The notes under the pieces were generated by a model that was given only the letters and a program-made list of their open reading frames with translations, was not told where the DNA came from and did no database searches. DNA of 13,342 nt from Planctomycetota bacterium (GTDB taxonomy: Bacteria > Planctomycetota > UBA1135 > UBA2386): NCBI GenBank assembly GCA_020425885.1, contig JAGQRA010000172.1, positions 1 through 13,342 of the forward strand. Reading direction: 5' to 3'. Positions 1 through 6,597 of the stretch are shown here, one piece after another. Numbering within the stretch: position 1 is the first letter of the stretch; every line of letters begins with the position of its first letter. The translations under genes were made by a program, and so were the position numbers.

Positions 1-166
1 CCCCCATCAGCGGCTTGATGAGGACCAGCGGCAGCTTGGTGAACAGCGCCTCGAGAACGCCGAAGGCGATCATCGCCGCGACCATGCCGCGATAGCGTGT
101 GACCGCCGCCCACAGGCGGCGCAGGAGGGCGCGCGTGGCGGCGCTCTGATCGTGGCCTTCGGTCAC
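1..166 (-). CDS. ABC exporter-like membrane protein, N-terminal fragment
   Basis: Only the first 55 codons are present; the gene runs off the left edge. The start chosen is GTG at 166-164, with AGGA about 8 bases upstream. The translation begins (M)TEGHDQSAATRALLRRLW. After this basic amphipathic stretch comes a segment YRGMVAAMIAFGVLEALF and then LPLVLIKPLM. In type IV ABC exporters (MsbA/lipid A and multidrug families) the first transmembrane helix follows a charged 'LxRxLxxxxRYR' lead and ends in a 'PLLLKPLID'-like motif, which this fragment resembles. The ATP-binding domain would lie outside the window, so neither substrate nor subfamily can be judged. It is co-directional with the foldase gene that ends at 272, 105 bases upstream, and the two could be co-transcribed. 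An alternative in-frame GTG lies further upstream. The reading frame is fairly sure; the family call is moderate. Confidence 0.55.
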   Translation of the reverse strand, partial: MTEGHDQSAATRALLRRLWAAVTRYRGMVAAMIAFGVLEALFTKLPLVLIKPLMG

Positions 167-224
167 GGGCGGGATCCTATCTCGCCCGGAGTCGGCTCTC
201 ACGCGACTTGCGAGAACCTTGCTG

Positions 225-247
225 GCGCTCGACGCCGCGTCGAGCGC
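225..247 (-). terminator. Perfect 10-bp hairpin downstream of the foldase gene
   Basis: The sequence GCGCTCGACG (225-234), loop CCG, CGTCGAGCGC (238-247) forms a perfect 10-bp GC-rich stem. It lies 25-47 bases after the stop codon of the minus-strand foldase gene and before the ABC-like gene. No T-tract follows on either strand, so it is not a classical intrinsic terminator. It could be an attenuating or mRNA 3'-end-stabilising hairpin, or a chance GC-rich repeat. Confidence 0.35.
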
Positions 248-271
248 AGCATCGGGCCGGCCTGAGCGACC

Positions 272-1864
272 CTACTCGAACTTGGCGCGGGCGATGACTT
301 CGTTGGCCCACTCGAAGAAGCGGTAGTTGATGTAGTCCTCACGCACCAGCTCGCGCTCCTTCTCGACCTTGACGTCCACCTTGCGGCGGGCCGGGGTGCG
401 CGAGTTGATACGCGCGATGAAGTAGCCGTCGGGACCGGCGATGGGGCCATGGGTCTTGCCGACCTCGGCCTCGAAGAACAGCGTGTGGCTCAGCGAGAAG
501 CCGTCCAGCAGCTGCGTGTATTCGCTCTCGCGCAGCTGCTGCTTGAGCTGGTTGAGGGGGAGGAAGCCGAGGCGGCCGCGCTTCTCGTCGTTGACGAAGA
601 ACTCGCCATACTCGGTCAAGGCGTCATCGAAGGTGACCTCCTTGCTGGCCAGCTTGGCGAACACCTCATCGGCCCGGACCTTGGCCTTCTCCATGCCGTC
701 CGGCTGCCACGCGCCGGTCTGCGGATCGCGCGCCTGGAACGGGATGACGTCGATGCTGCACTGTCCATCGGCGAAGAAGGCTCCGAACTTGTCGGCGTGG
801 GCCTGCAGGTTCTCGTCGTTGATATCGTCGGCGATCAGGTCGCTGAAGGAGGTCATCAGGCGCCAACGGGCCCGGAAGGCCTCGAGGCACGGGTAGCCCT
901 TGAAGCGGGTCGCGATGACCTCGACCGTGAACGGCGTGTCGTCGTACGGCTTGCGATAGACCTCGTAGCGGTTGTGGAACTCGTCGTCGCTGACGTAGAC
1001 GCCCTCCTTGACCAGTTCCTGGCGCAACGCCTCGCGCACCGCCACCTCCTGGATGGCGCGTTCGAGATCCTGCACGTAGAGCCCCTTCTTGACGAAGCTG
1101 AACGCCTCGTCGGTGCCCCACTCGAAGTCGTTGACGCGGAGCACGATCTCCGCCGGCAGGCCGTGCGAGGCGTAGCGGATGTCGCTCCAGTTGCGCAGCC
1201 CCTTCTGCACGAACTGCCGCATCATGTTGACCCAGAACTCGGGCAGCTTCTTCGGGTTGCCGTCCTGATCGGTGCCCTCGGTCGCCTTCTCGAGTTCCTC
1301 GATGAACCGCGGCCCCTCCTCGCTCTGCGTCTGCGACTTGATCGCCTCCTTGGTGATGTCCGGCCAGTTGCTCGGCGAGCCCGGAAAGAAGACCTTGTCG
1401 AACAGGATCGACTGCTTGCGCTGCTCGAGGAAGGTCTCCTTGTTGAGCCCGTACTGGGACCGCACCACCGACCAGAAATCGACCCCGGGGTTCTTGGTCT
1501 CGAAGTCGGCCTTCATCGGTGCCAGCTGGTTCATGACGTCGTCTTCATCGATCATGAACTCCTGCGCACTGCGCTTGCCGGAGTCGATCTGCCGCCGCAT
1601 CTCCTCGAGGATGAAGAAATCGGCGACCTTGGCCTCGACCAGCTTGCCACCGGTCAGGTACACGGCCTCGCGCATCACCTCCTTGGGATCGAGCTGCTGG
1701 CCGTTGACGCGAACGTCGTGCAGCAACTTGGCGCGTTCCTGGACCAGCTGGTCCGACAGGGCGCCGACTTCCTTGCGGAGGCCTTTGATCAGTTCGTCGG
1801 GATCCTGGGCCCGGAGACAGATGCTGGTGGCCAACACGGCGGCCAGGGCGGTAACGCGATACAT
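272..1864 (-). CDS. Exported SurA/PpiC-type foldase-like protein with degenerate parvulin domain
   Basis: 530 residues from ATG at 1864-1862; a TTG nine bases upstream (1873) is in frame but would spoil the signal peptide. The N-terminus MYRVTALAAVLATSICLRAQ is a Sec signal peptide with probable cleavage after CLRA, so the protein acts outside the cytoplasmic membrane. Residues about 25-360 are a charged, mostly helical SurA-N-like region containing the segment VNDFEWGTDEA, reminiscent of the 'VNG..I...E' start of PpiC/SurA chaperone domains. Residues about 365-492 follow the parvulin (rotamase) plan: SIDVIPF strand, helix MEKAKVRADEVFAKL, RGRLGFLPLNQL (cf. GGDLGFFxxGxM), then GPIAGPDGYFIARI (cf. 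GPVxTxxGYHIIKV). The histidines of the usual 'HIL' and 'GYHI' positions are absent, so isomerase activity is doubtful and a chaperone role is more likely. It is divergent from the operon starting at 2100, which encodes another SurA-like protein. No clear Shine-Dalgarno is seen. Confidence 0.85.
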   Translation of the reverse strand: MYRVTALAAVLATSICLRAQDPDELIKGLRKEVGALSDQLVQERAKLLHDVRVNGQQLDPKEVMREAVYLTGGKLVEAKVADFFILEEMRRQIDSGKRSAQEFMIDEDDVMNQLAPMKADFETKNPGVDFWSVVRSQYGLNKETFLEQRKQSILFDKVFFPGSPSNWPDITKEAIKSQTQSEEGPRFIEELEKATEGTDQDGNPKKLPEFWVNMMRQFVQKGLRNWSDIRYASHGLPAEIVLRVNDFEWGTDEAFSFVKKGLYVQDLERAIQEVAVREALRQELVKEGVYVSDDEFHNRYEVYRKPYDDTPFTVEVIATRFKGYPCLEAFRARWRLMTSFSDLIADDINDENLQAHADKFGAFFADGQCSIDVIPFQARDPQTGAWQPDGMEKAKVRADEVFAKLASKEVTFDDALTEYGEFFVNDEKRGRLGFLPLNQLKQQLRESEYTQLLDGFSLSHTLFFEAEVGKTHGPIAGPDGYFIARINSRTPARRKVDVKVEKERELVREDYINYRFFEWANEVIARAKFE

Positions 1865-2099
1865 GGTAGTCAATAGGGTAGGTGGCAGAAGCGGGGGTCG
1901 CGGTTCCGGGCACGACCGATCGTCGACCGGAAATGCGGGCCAGGGAGCGTACCCCAGGGAGCCGCGGAAACGAGACTCGGGACAGATTCCTCCCGATTCG
2001 TGAATGCGAAAGGCAGGGCCCGGGCGAGCAGGCGGTGTTTCTTTCGACCGAGGTCGGGCTAGAGCCTCGTCGCGGCACCCTTACCATTGCCGCCTCCAC
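1865..2099. promoter_or_regulatory. Divergent intergenic region, promoters for foldase and 2100 operon
   Basis: These 235 bases separate the minus-strand foldase start (1864) from the plus-strand start at 2100, so promoters in both directions are expected here. I see no convincing -35/-10 pair, operator palindrome or RNA motif, and open frames across it have no protein-like character. The call rests on gene arrangement only. Confidence 0.4.
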
Positions 2100-2795
2100 A
2101 TGAGCTACGATCCCCGGTCCATCGCCTTCTGCGCCGAAATCATCTACCCGCCGCAGCAGCTTCATCCCGATCGGGTGCAGAGCGTCCACAATGCTCTCTA
2201 CCGGCAAGCCCCTCTGAGCTATCAGAACTTCCAGGTCGCACCCGACGGCATCCACCTGTCCAACCTGCCACAGGCACCGGGTCAGGTCTCGGTGGCGAGC
2301 TTCCTGCCCGACCGGTTCCTGTTGCGCGAGGAACTGCGCGGCACCAGCGTCGAAGACTTCGCGACCCGCATCGTCAACATCGCCACGACCTCGTTCGACA
2401 CCCTCGGTATCACCGCATCGTTGGCCCAGCAGTTCGTCATCCGCTCATTGATCTCACCGCGAAACTTCCGCGATGGCCGCGACTTCCTGATGCAGAGGCT
2501 GATCGGCCCCGGCGGGAGCTCGGCGACTGAATCCTGGAGTCGCTTCGGCCGCCCGCTGCAGGCGCTGGGCGCCCGGTTCGTGTTTCCGCCGCACGAATCG
2601 CGGACCGAGACCTATCATGTGCGCGTCGAGTCATGGCCGCAGGATCCACAGTCGATATGGATCGAGAACACCGGCAGCTTCGCCGGCCCGATCCAGACCG
2701 CCGACGTGCCCCGACTCGCCAACCATCTCTACTCGACCTACCGGTTCCTGACCGGCCCGGTCAGCAGCTTCCTGGCAGATCTCGACACGCCGTGA
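2100..2795 (+). CDS. Conserved-looking protein of unknown function, first gene of operon
   Basis: 231 residues from ATG at 2100. The frame stays open upstream to 2004, but those residues are Arg/Gly-rich and look untranslated. No signal peptide or membrane segment, so probably cytoplasmic. The sequence is well-composed: MSYDPRSIAFCAEIIYPPQQ at the start, then VQSVHNALYRQ, a beta-rich segment (FQVAPDGIHLSNLP), VSVASFLPDRFLLREEL, a helix with DFATRIVNIA, and FGRPLQALGARFVFPP. The order of an N-terminal 'EIIYPP', central beta-sheet and C-terminal 'HLYSTYRFL' helix faintly recalls the TIGR04255 family of unknown function, but I cannot confirm this. Its stop TGA overlaps the GTG start of the following lipoprotein gene (sequence GTGA), implying translational coupling and a shared function with a SurA-like chaperone. 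No function is assigned. Confidence 0.8.
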   Translation: MSYDPRSIAFCAEIIYPPQQLHPDRVQSVHNALYRQAPLSYQNFQVAPDGIHLSNLPQAPGQVSVASFLPDRFLLREELRGTSVEDFATRIVNIATTSFDTLGITASLAQQFVIRSLISPRNFRDGRDFLMQRLIGPGGSSATESWSRFGRPLQALGARFVFPPHESRTETYHVRVESWPQDPQSIWIENTGSFAGPIQTADVPRLANHLYSTYRFLTGPVSSFLADLDTP

Positions 2796-3478
2796 CCGCA
2801 GCCCATCGATCCTACGCCGCGGGCTTCGCCGTCTTGCTCGCGGTCTTGCTCGCCACGGCCTGCGCCAAGCAGGGCCCGACGACGCCGAAGTCACCGGCGC
2901 CGGACGACATCCTGCTGACCATCGACGGCATCGACATCCGGTTCGGCGAGGTCCAACCGATCCTCGAGTTCCTGGCGTCGAGCCACCCCGAGGCCGGCCG
3001 CAAGACGGTCATGCAGATGGTGTTGGAGAAGCAGATCGTGCCGGTCCGCCTGGCGCAGCGGGCCTTCGGTGAAGCGCGGCGGCACGCCCTGCAGGAGGCA
3101 ACCGATCTGCGCTCGATCGCGACCAACGCGCTCGAACTCGATGCCCAGAACGTCAAGGCCAAGCAACGCAAGATCTACGCGCGTTCCCAGGTCCCGCTGC
3201 CGGCCGCGATGTTCCTGTTCGACCCCCTGCAGACCGGCGGCGTCAGCGCTCCGCTCGAGGTGCCGCGCGGCTACGTCGTCACCGCGGCCCACGACTACGT
3301 GCAACGCCCGCTGGCCGGCGAGGACCTCGTCGAGGCGACGCTGGTCGGCTTCTTCACCCACGGCGACCAGGAATGGGGCGCCTGGCTCGCGGCGGAGCAG
3401 GACAGGATCGCCGACAAGATCACCTACGTTCACCCCCTCTACGTCGAGGCGCTTCCCGGGTGGTGCAAACACCCCTGA
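2792..3478 (+). CDS. Lipoprotein with SurA/PpiC-type chaperone-like domain
   Basis: 228 residues. GTG start at 2792-2794 overlaps the previous stop by four bases (GTGA). The N-terminus MTAAHRSYAAGFAVLLAVLL ends in ATAC with Cys24 as the probable lipidated residue, predicting a membrane-anchored lipoprotein on the extracytoplasmic side. After a Pro-rich linker, residues 38-95 read ILLTIDGIDIRFGEVQPILE and continue into a helix ending LEKQIVPVRLAQRAF, like the 'VNG..It..El...L' and first helices of SurA/PpiC N-terminal domains. Residues 134-165 (LPAAMFLFDPLQTGGVSAPL, then EVPRGYVVTAA) recall the end of a parvulin fold ('GevSxPVxTxxGyhi') but without catalytic residues. It is therefore probably a chaperone or trigger rather than an isomerase. 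Its gene neighbours are a divergent larger foldase and a HEAT-like exported protein. The family relation is inferred from sequence pattern only. Confidence 0.8.
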   Translation: MTAAHRSYAAGFAVLLAVLLATACAKQGPTTPKSPAPDDILLTIDGIDIRFGEVQPILEFLASSHPEAGRKTVMQMVLEKQIVPVRLAQRAFGEARRHALQEATDLRSIATNALELDAQNVKAKQRKIYARSQVPLPAAMFLFDPLQTGGVSAPLEVPRGYVVTAAHDYVQRPLAGEDLVEATLVGFFTHGDQEWGAWLAAEQDRIADKITYVHPLYVEALPGWCKHP

Positions 3479-4386
3479 TGCAGCGCCCGTCGATGCCGAT
3501 CCCACCGCAGCAAGACCACCCGATGCAGATCCCGTCGTTGCCGTTCGTCCTCACGTTGCTGACCTTCACGTTGCCGGCCCAGGGAGGTGACGGGAAGGGC
3601 GAACAGGAGCCGGCGCCGAAGAAGACGCAGCAGCTCGATGCCTGGCCGGACCTCGAGAAGGCCGACAGCGAGCGACTGCTCGGATGCCTCGTGCAGTTCC
3701 GCAAGGACAAGGAGAGCCTGCACGAGAGCGCCCGCGACATGCTCGTGGCGATCGGCGCGGCCGGCATGCCGCTGCTGTTCCAGAAGGTCAGCGACCGGCC
3801 CGAGAACATCAACGCCGACCTGTTCCAGGTCTTCGACCGCGTGCTCGACGAGCGCCACGCCGCCCTGCTCGCGCGTGAGATCAAGAAGCCGCGGGTCGCG
3901 CTGCGGCGCTATCTCGTCCAGCGGCTCTGTCGTTTCCTCGACCCCAACCAGCGGGCGACGCTGACGGCGACGATGAAGGATCCGGACCCCGAGACCGCGT
4001 ACTTCGCCGCGCTCGGCGCGCTGGCACTCGGCGAGAAGGCGGCGATGGCCCCCGTGCTCGCATACAGCAAGACGCACTGGGACACCACGGGCGAGATCAC
4101 CGCCGAGGTCCTGACCAAGGCGCGGTCGCGCGAGCCCGGCCTGTGGCTGTTCGAGGCCATCGCCAAGGCCCCGGCCGCCGACCAGATGGCGGGCCTGCGG
4201 CTGGCGCGCTACCTCGCCATCAAGGAGCAGCAGATGATCCTCCGCACCTACCTCCAGGCTCCCGACCACGCGGTCAAGAAGGAGGCGGTCAACGCCCTGC
4301 GCGTGATCAACGGCGAGGACCCGATCGAGAAGCTCTCGGTCTTCCAGGCCATCGAGATGGCCAAGGAATGGCTGAAGAAGGTCTGA
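3478..4386 (+). CDS. Exported HEAT-like alpha-helical repeat protein
   Basis: 302 residues from ATG at 3478, which overlaps the previous TGA stop by one base (TGATG). ATG at 3523 (287 residues) is a serious alternative because MQIPSLPFVLTLLTFTLPAQ looks like a signal peptide by itself. With the long start, this hydrophobic segment sits at residues 16-36. After a Lys/Gln/Pro-rich linker, residues about 55-300 are nearly all helical with HEAT/ARM-like periodicity, for example SARDMLVAIGAAGMPLLFQK, TAYFAALGALALGEKAAMA and VKKEAVNALRVINGEDPIEK. Such repeats usually form protein-binding scaffolds; no enzyme motif is seen. It is the last gene of the coupled three-gene operon, so it probably works with the preceding chaperone-like lipoprotein. 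It ends in a lysine-rich helix, EWLKKV. Confidence 0.8.
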   Translation: MQRPSMPIPPQQDHPMQIPSLPFVLTLLTFTLPAQGGDGKGEQEPAPKKTQQLDAWPDLEKADSERLLGCLVQFRKDKESLHESARDMLVAIGAAGMPLLFQKVSDRPENINADLFQVFDRVLDERHAALLAREIKKPRVALRRYLVQRLCRFLDPNQRATLTATMKDPDPETAYFAALGALALGEKAAMAPVLAYSKTHWDTTGEITAEVLTKARSREPGLWLFEAIAKAPAADQMAGLRLARYLAIKEQQMILRTYLQAPDHAVKKEAVNALRVINGEDPIEKLSVFQAIEMAKEWLKKV

Positions 4387-4418
4387 GAGCCCGAGAAAAT
4401 CATGATACGGCCTCTCAG
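4383..4418 (+). terminator. Inverted repeat spanning the end of the HEAT-like gene
   Basis: CTGAGAG (4383-4389), overlapping the TGA stop, pairs with CTCTCAG (4412-4418) around a 22-base loop; one flanking T-A pair extends the stem to 8 bp. There is no T-tract after it, so termination is only a possibility. The loop carries the small palindrome ATCATGAT at 4399-4406. Confidence 0.25.
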
Positions 4419-4421
4419 ATT

Positions 4422-4449
4422 GCCAATTGGCGACCGCCTACGCGGTCGC
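4422..4449. promoter_or_regulatory. Palindrome and adjoining hairpin upstream of the 4544 gene
   Basis: GCCAATTGGC at 4422-4431 is a perfect 10-bp palindrome. It runs directly into a perfect 8-bp stem, GCGACCGC (4430-4437) and GCGGTCGC (4442-4449), with loop CTAC. They lie about 95-122 bases before the start of the peptidase-like gene, in an otherwise unoccupied gap. The AT core stands out in GC-rich surroundings and would suit an operator, but no binding protein is identifiable. Confidence 0.3.
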
Positions 4450-4543
4450 GCAGAGCCTTGGCGAGGATTCTCTCTCGGTCTCTGACCACAATGCCGGCCC
4501 GCGCCGCGTCCGTTCACGCCGTGCCAATTCCCACTCCGATCCA

Positions 4544-5779
4544 ATGCCCATCCTGATCCTGGCGTTCGCCCTCCTTGCCCTCGCCGCGCCCGCAGCGGCG
4601 CAGGCCAAGCTGCCGAAGTGGAAGATCGATCCCTATACCAAGAACGATCCCAAGCTCATCGCCGCCGCCGGCTACGTCTCGCTCGGCCCGTTCCGCTTCG
4701 GCAACATCGCCGACAACCCGACGCAATCGACCCAGATCGACGAGGCGCTCGAATACGTGCAGATCCTGTGGATCGAGACGCCGCACTTCCGCCTCGGCTG
4801 CAACCTGCCGGCCTGGGCCGTTCCGACCGATCTGCCGTCGCGCAACAAGATCCGCGCCGAGCTGTCGGAGCTGAAGGAGAAGCTGCCCGGCATCAACCCG
4901 AAGACACGCAAGCTCGATCCGTGGTTGCGGGCCCACCTCTTCGCCCACCGACTCGAGAAGCTCTATGCCGAGATCAGCGAGCTGTTCGGCGTCAAGGACT
5001 CGGACTTCCCGGCGGACCCGTCCAAGGTCATCCGCACCGAAGGCGCGCGCTACATGGGCTACGGTCCGTTTCTCGGCATGCGCGACAAGTACCTCGTGCT
5101 GCTGTTCGAGGACATCGCGACCTACCGCCAGTACCTCAAGACCTTCACCGGACGCGACACGAAGTTCCCGCAGCGGTGGCACTTCAAGGAGTCCAGCTCG
5201 CTGCTGTTCGCGACCGCGATCAACTGCGACGGTCAGGACTTCCGGCATGACACCGCGATGCACTGCACGATCGGCTTCAATGTCAGCCAGCTGCTGCTCG
5301 ACGGCTTCCGCTACTACAGCTACGACCTCCCGGTCTGGATCCGCGAAGGCCTCGCGCACTGGATGCTGCGCCGCGTCAGCCCGCGGTGGCCGAACTTCGA
5401 CCAGCAGGAAGGCGGCGCCGCCGACCTGCGCCAGGGCGGCTCCGAGAAGTGGCCCGTGATGGCCCGCAATCTGGTCTCCTCGAACGGCAAGTTCGCGCCG
5501 TTCCCGGAAGTCATGAAGTGGCGCGACTTCGGCGACATCACCTACAACGACCACGTCGCCGTCTGGTCGCGATTCGACTGGCTGATGTCGCAGGGCCCCG
5601 AGAAGTGGCAGAAGTTCCTGTTCACCGTGAAGGGGCGCGTCGACGCCAACTGGTCCCCGGATCAGTCCGACCTGGTCGGCGCGACCCGCACCGGGCTGAG
5701 CGATGCCTACGGCCTGACCCCGCTCAACTTCGACGACCGCTGGGCCGAGTGGGTCAAGGCGACCTACCCGGCGAAGTAG
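4544..5779 (+). CDS. Exported gluzincin-like (peptidase MA/DUF1570-like) protein with lost HExxH
   Basis: 411 residues from ATG at 4544. The frame is open back to 4427, but the added N-terminus would hide a good signal peptide, MPILILAFALLALAAPAAAQ, so the short start is chosen. Mature residues about 65-200 carry 'WIETPHFRLGCNLPAW', a helical stretch (RAELSELKEKL) and 'MRDKYLVLLFEDIATYRQYL', matching the N-terminal part of planctomycetal DUF1570/peptidase MA-like proteins ('h..t.hF.v.s'; 'v.vf.d...y..f'). The C-terminal half has the arrangement of the zinc metallopeptidase core: a histidine at 240, then 28 residues later DLPVWIREGLAHW (261-273, cf. 'LPxWLxEGLAxY' with E268 as third ligand). 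However, HExxH is replaced by HCTIG (240-244), losing the catalytic Glu and second His. The protein is thus probably a non-catalytic binding protein. It stands alone, 157 bases after the HEAT-like gene, and converges on the gene at 5814. Confidence 0.8.
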   Translation: MPILILAFALLALAAPAAAQAKLPKWKIDPYTKNDPKLIAAAGYVSLGPFRFGNIADNPTQSTQIDEALEYVQILWIETPHFRLGCNLPAWAVPTDLPSRNKIRAELSELKEKLPGINPKTRKLDPWLRAHLFAHRLEKLYAEISELFGVKDSDFPADPSKVIRTEGARYMGYGPFLGMRDKYLVLLFEDIATYRQYLKTFTGRDTKFPQRWHFKESSSLLFATAINCDGQDFRHDTAMHCTIGFNVSQLLLDGFRYYSYDLPVWIREGLAHWMLRRVSPRWPNFDQQEGGAADLRQGGSEKWPVMARNLVSSNGKFAPFPEVMKWRDFGDITYNDHVAVWSRFDWLMSQGPEKWQKFLFTVKGRVDANWSPDQSDLVGATRTGLSDAYGLTPLNFDDRWAEWVKATYPAK

Positions 5780-5813
5780 CCAGCCGCGACCACGGCTCGG
5801 CGGGCTGCCAGGC

Positions 5814-6521
5814 CTATGCGTTCGGATCCCAGAGGCACTCGCGATAGAGCGGCAACAACGCGAGCAGCGAGGTCGTGACCCAGGCCTGCGCCTCGAGCCC
5901 CATCTCGACGGCATCCTCCTTGGGCAGCTGGCGCTGCACGTGCAGCCAGTGGTTGCCGGGGGTGTAGTGACCGAGCATCTCCTTGACGTCGCCGGGCTTG
6001 ACCTGGGCACACCAGTTGTCCGAGCGCCAATCGTGCAGCTTCAGGTTGAAGCCCGGTGGCAGCGCCCGCAGCCGGGTGCAGAACGCCTCGAGCTGCGCCG
6101 GGTCGCCGAGCAGCTTCTTCTTCAGGTGCTCACCGTCCCACCAGGCCAGCGGGTGGATCCGCAGCGCGACCTCGACGATCTGATCGTCCAGCGAGATCTC
6201 GAGCACGGTCTGGATGTAGTGCGTCTCGGCGTCCTTGCCGAGCGCCTCGCCGAAGAAGGCGGCCAGCTTCTTGCGTTCCTTGGGACTGCGGCACAGGTAG
6301 GCCCGCTGCTCGCGAACGCGATAGCTGTTGAACGTGTACGGATGGTGCAGCCCGGCCTGGGCGCTGAGCGCGACGCCCGCCTCCTTCGCCGCCACGGCAA
6401 CGGCATCGACCATCGCCTTCAGCTTGCGGCGGACGCCGAGGCGGAGGGAGTTGTACTCGGGGTCGTCCTGGCGGTGACGCTCGTAGGCCTTGAAATCGCG
6501 TTCGAGGAATGCTGCTTCCAT
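5814..6521 (-). CDS. Protein of unknown function, cytoplasmic
   Basis: 235 residues from ATG at 6521-6519; an upstream GTG at 6557 would add 12 basic residues and is less likely. I do not recognise the family. There is no signal peptide or transmembrane segment. The sequence is rich in His, Trp, Tyr and charged residues. Notable segments are MEAAFLERDFKAYERHRQDD, GVRRKLKAMVDAVA, GLHHPYTFNSYRVREQRAYL (58-77), a predicted beta-strand and Trp segment VEVALRIHPLAWWDG (116-130), and KLHDWRSDNWCAQV (161-174). The C-terminal part has YTPGNHWLHVQRQL (186-199), which could supply a ligand or nucleic-acid-binding surface; this is inference. It converges with the peptidase-like gene (34-base gap) and diverges from the beta-rich lipoprotein gene 76 bases away. 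The good codon bias and the long consistent frame support a real gene. Confidence 0.75.
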   Translation of the reverse strand: MEAAFLERDFKAYERHRQDDPEYNSLRLGVRRKLKAMVDAVAVAAKEAGVALSAQAGLHHPYTFNSYRVREQRAYLCRSPKERKKLAAFFGEALGKDAETHYIQTVLEISLDDQIVEVALRIHPLAWWDGEHLKKKLLGDPAQLEAFCTRLRALPPGFNLKLHDWRSDNWCAQVKPGDVKEMLGHYTPGNHWLHVQRQLPKEDAVEMGLEAQAWVTTSLLALLPLYRECLWDPNA

Positions 6522-6597
6522 CACCGCGAGCCTACGAAACGGACGGTCGCGCGTCACCGTGCTTCACCGCGGCCCCCCGAACTCCTACCTTCCCGAC
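6522..6597. promoter_or_regulatory. Short divergent promoter region
   Basis: Only 76 bases separate the divergent starts at 6521 (minus) and 6598 (plus), so back-to-back or overlapping promoters must lie here or inside the genes. No recognisable -35/-10 elements or Shine-Dalgarno sequences are visible. Confidence 0.35.

Noticed and set aside
449..1876. Open frame of 475 codons on the plus strand opposite the foldase gene
   Set aside because: It is an antisense shadow: Leu/Val/Glu/Ala-dominated composition produced by the GC-rich third positions of the minus-strand gene, with no signal, motif or start context. The minus-strand frame has a signal peptide and domain pattern.
1882..2103. 73-codon plus-strand frame in the divergent gap
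   Set aside because: Arg/Glu/Pro-rich, no similarity to a protein pattern, poor start context and overlap with the real start at 2100.
5782..5797. AGCCG/CGGCT hairpin between convergent stops at 5779 and 5814
   Set aside because: A 5-bp stem with no T-tract is too weak to call as a terminator.
4514..6010. Open frame of 498 codons on the minus strand opposite the peptidase-like gene
   Set aside because: It runs through the antisense of the 4544-5779 gene and then out of frame through the 5814 gene. Its composition is Arg/Val/Ala/Glu-rich without recognisable motifs, whereas both overlapped genes have coherent sequences.
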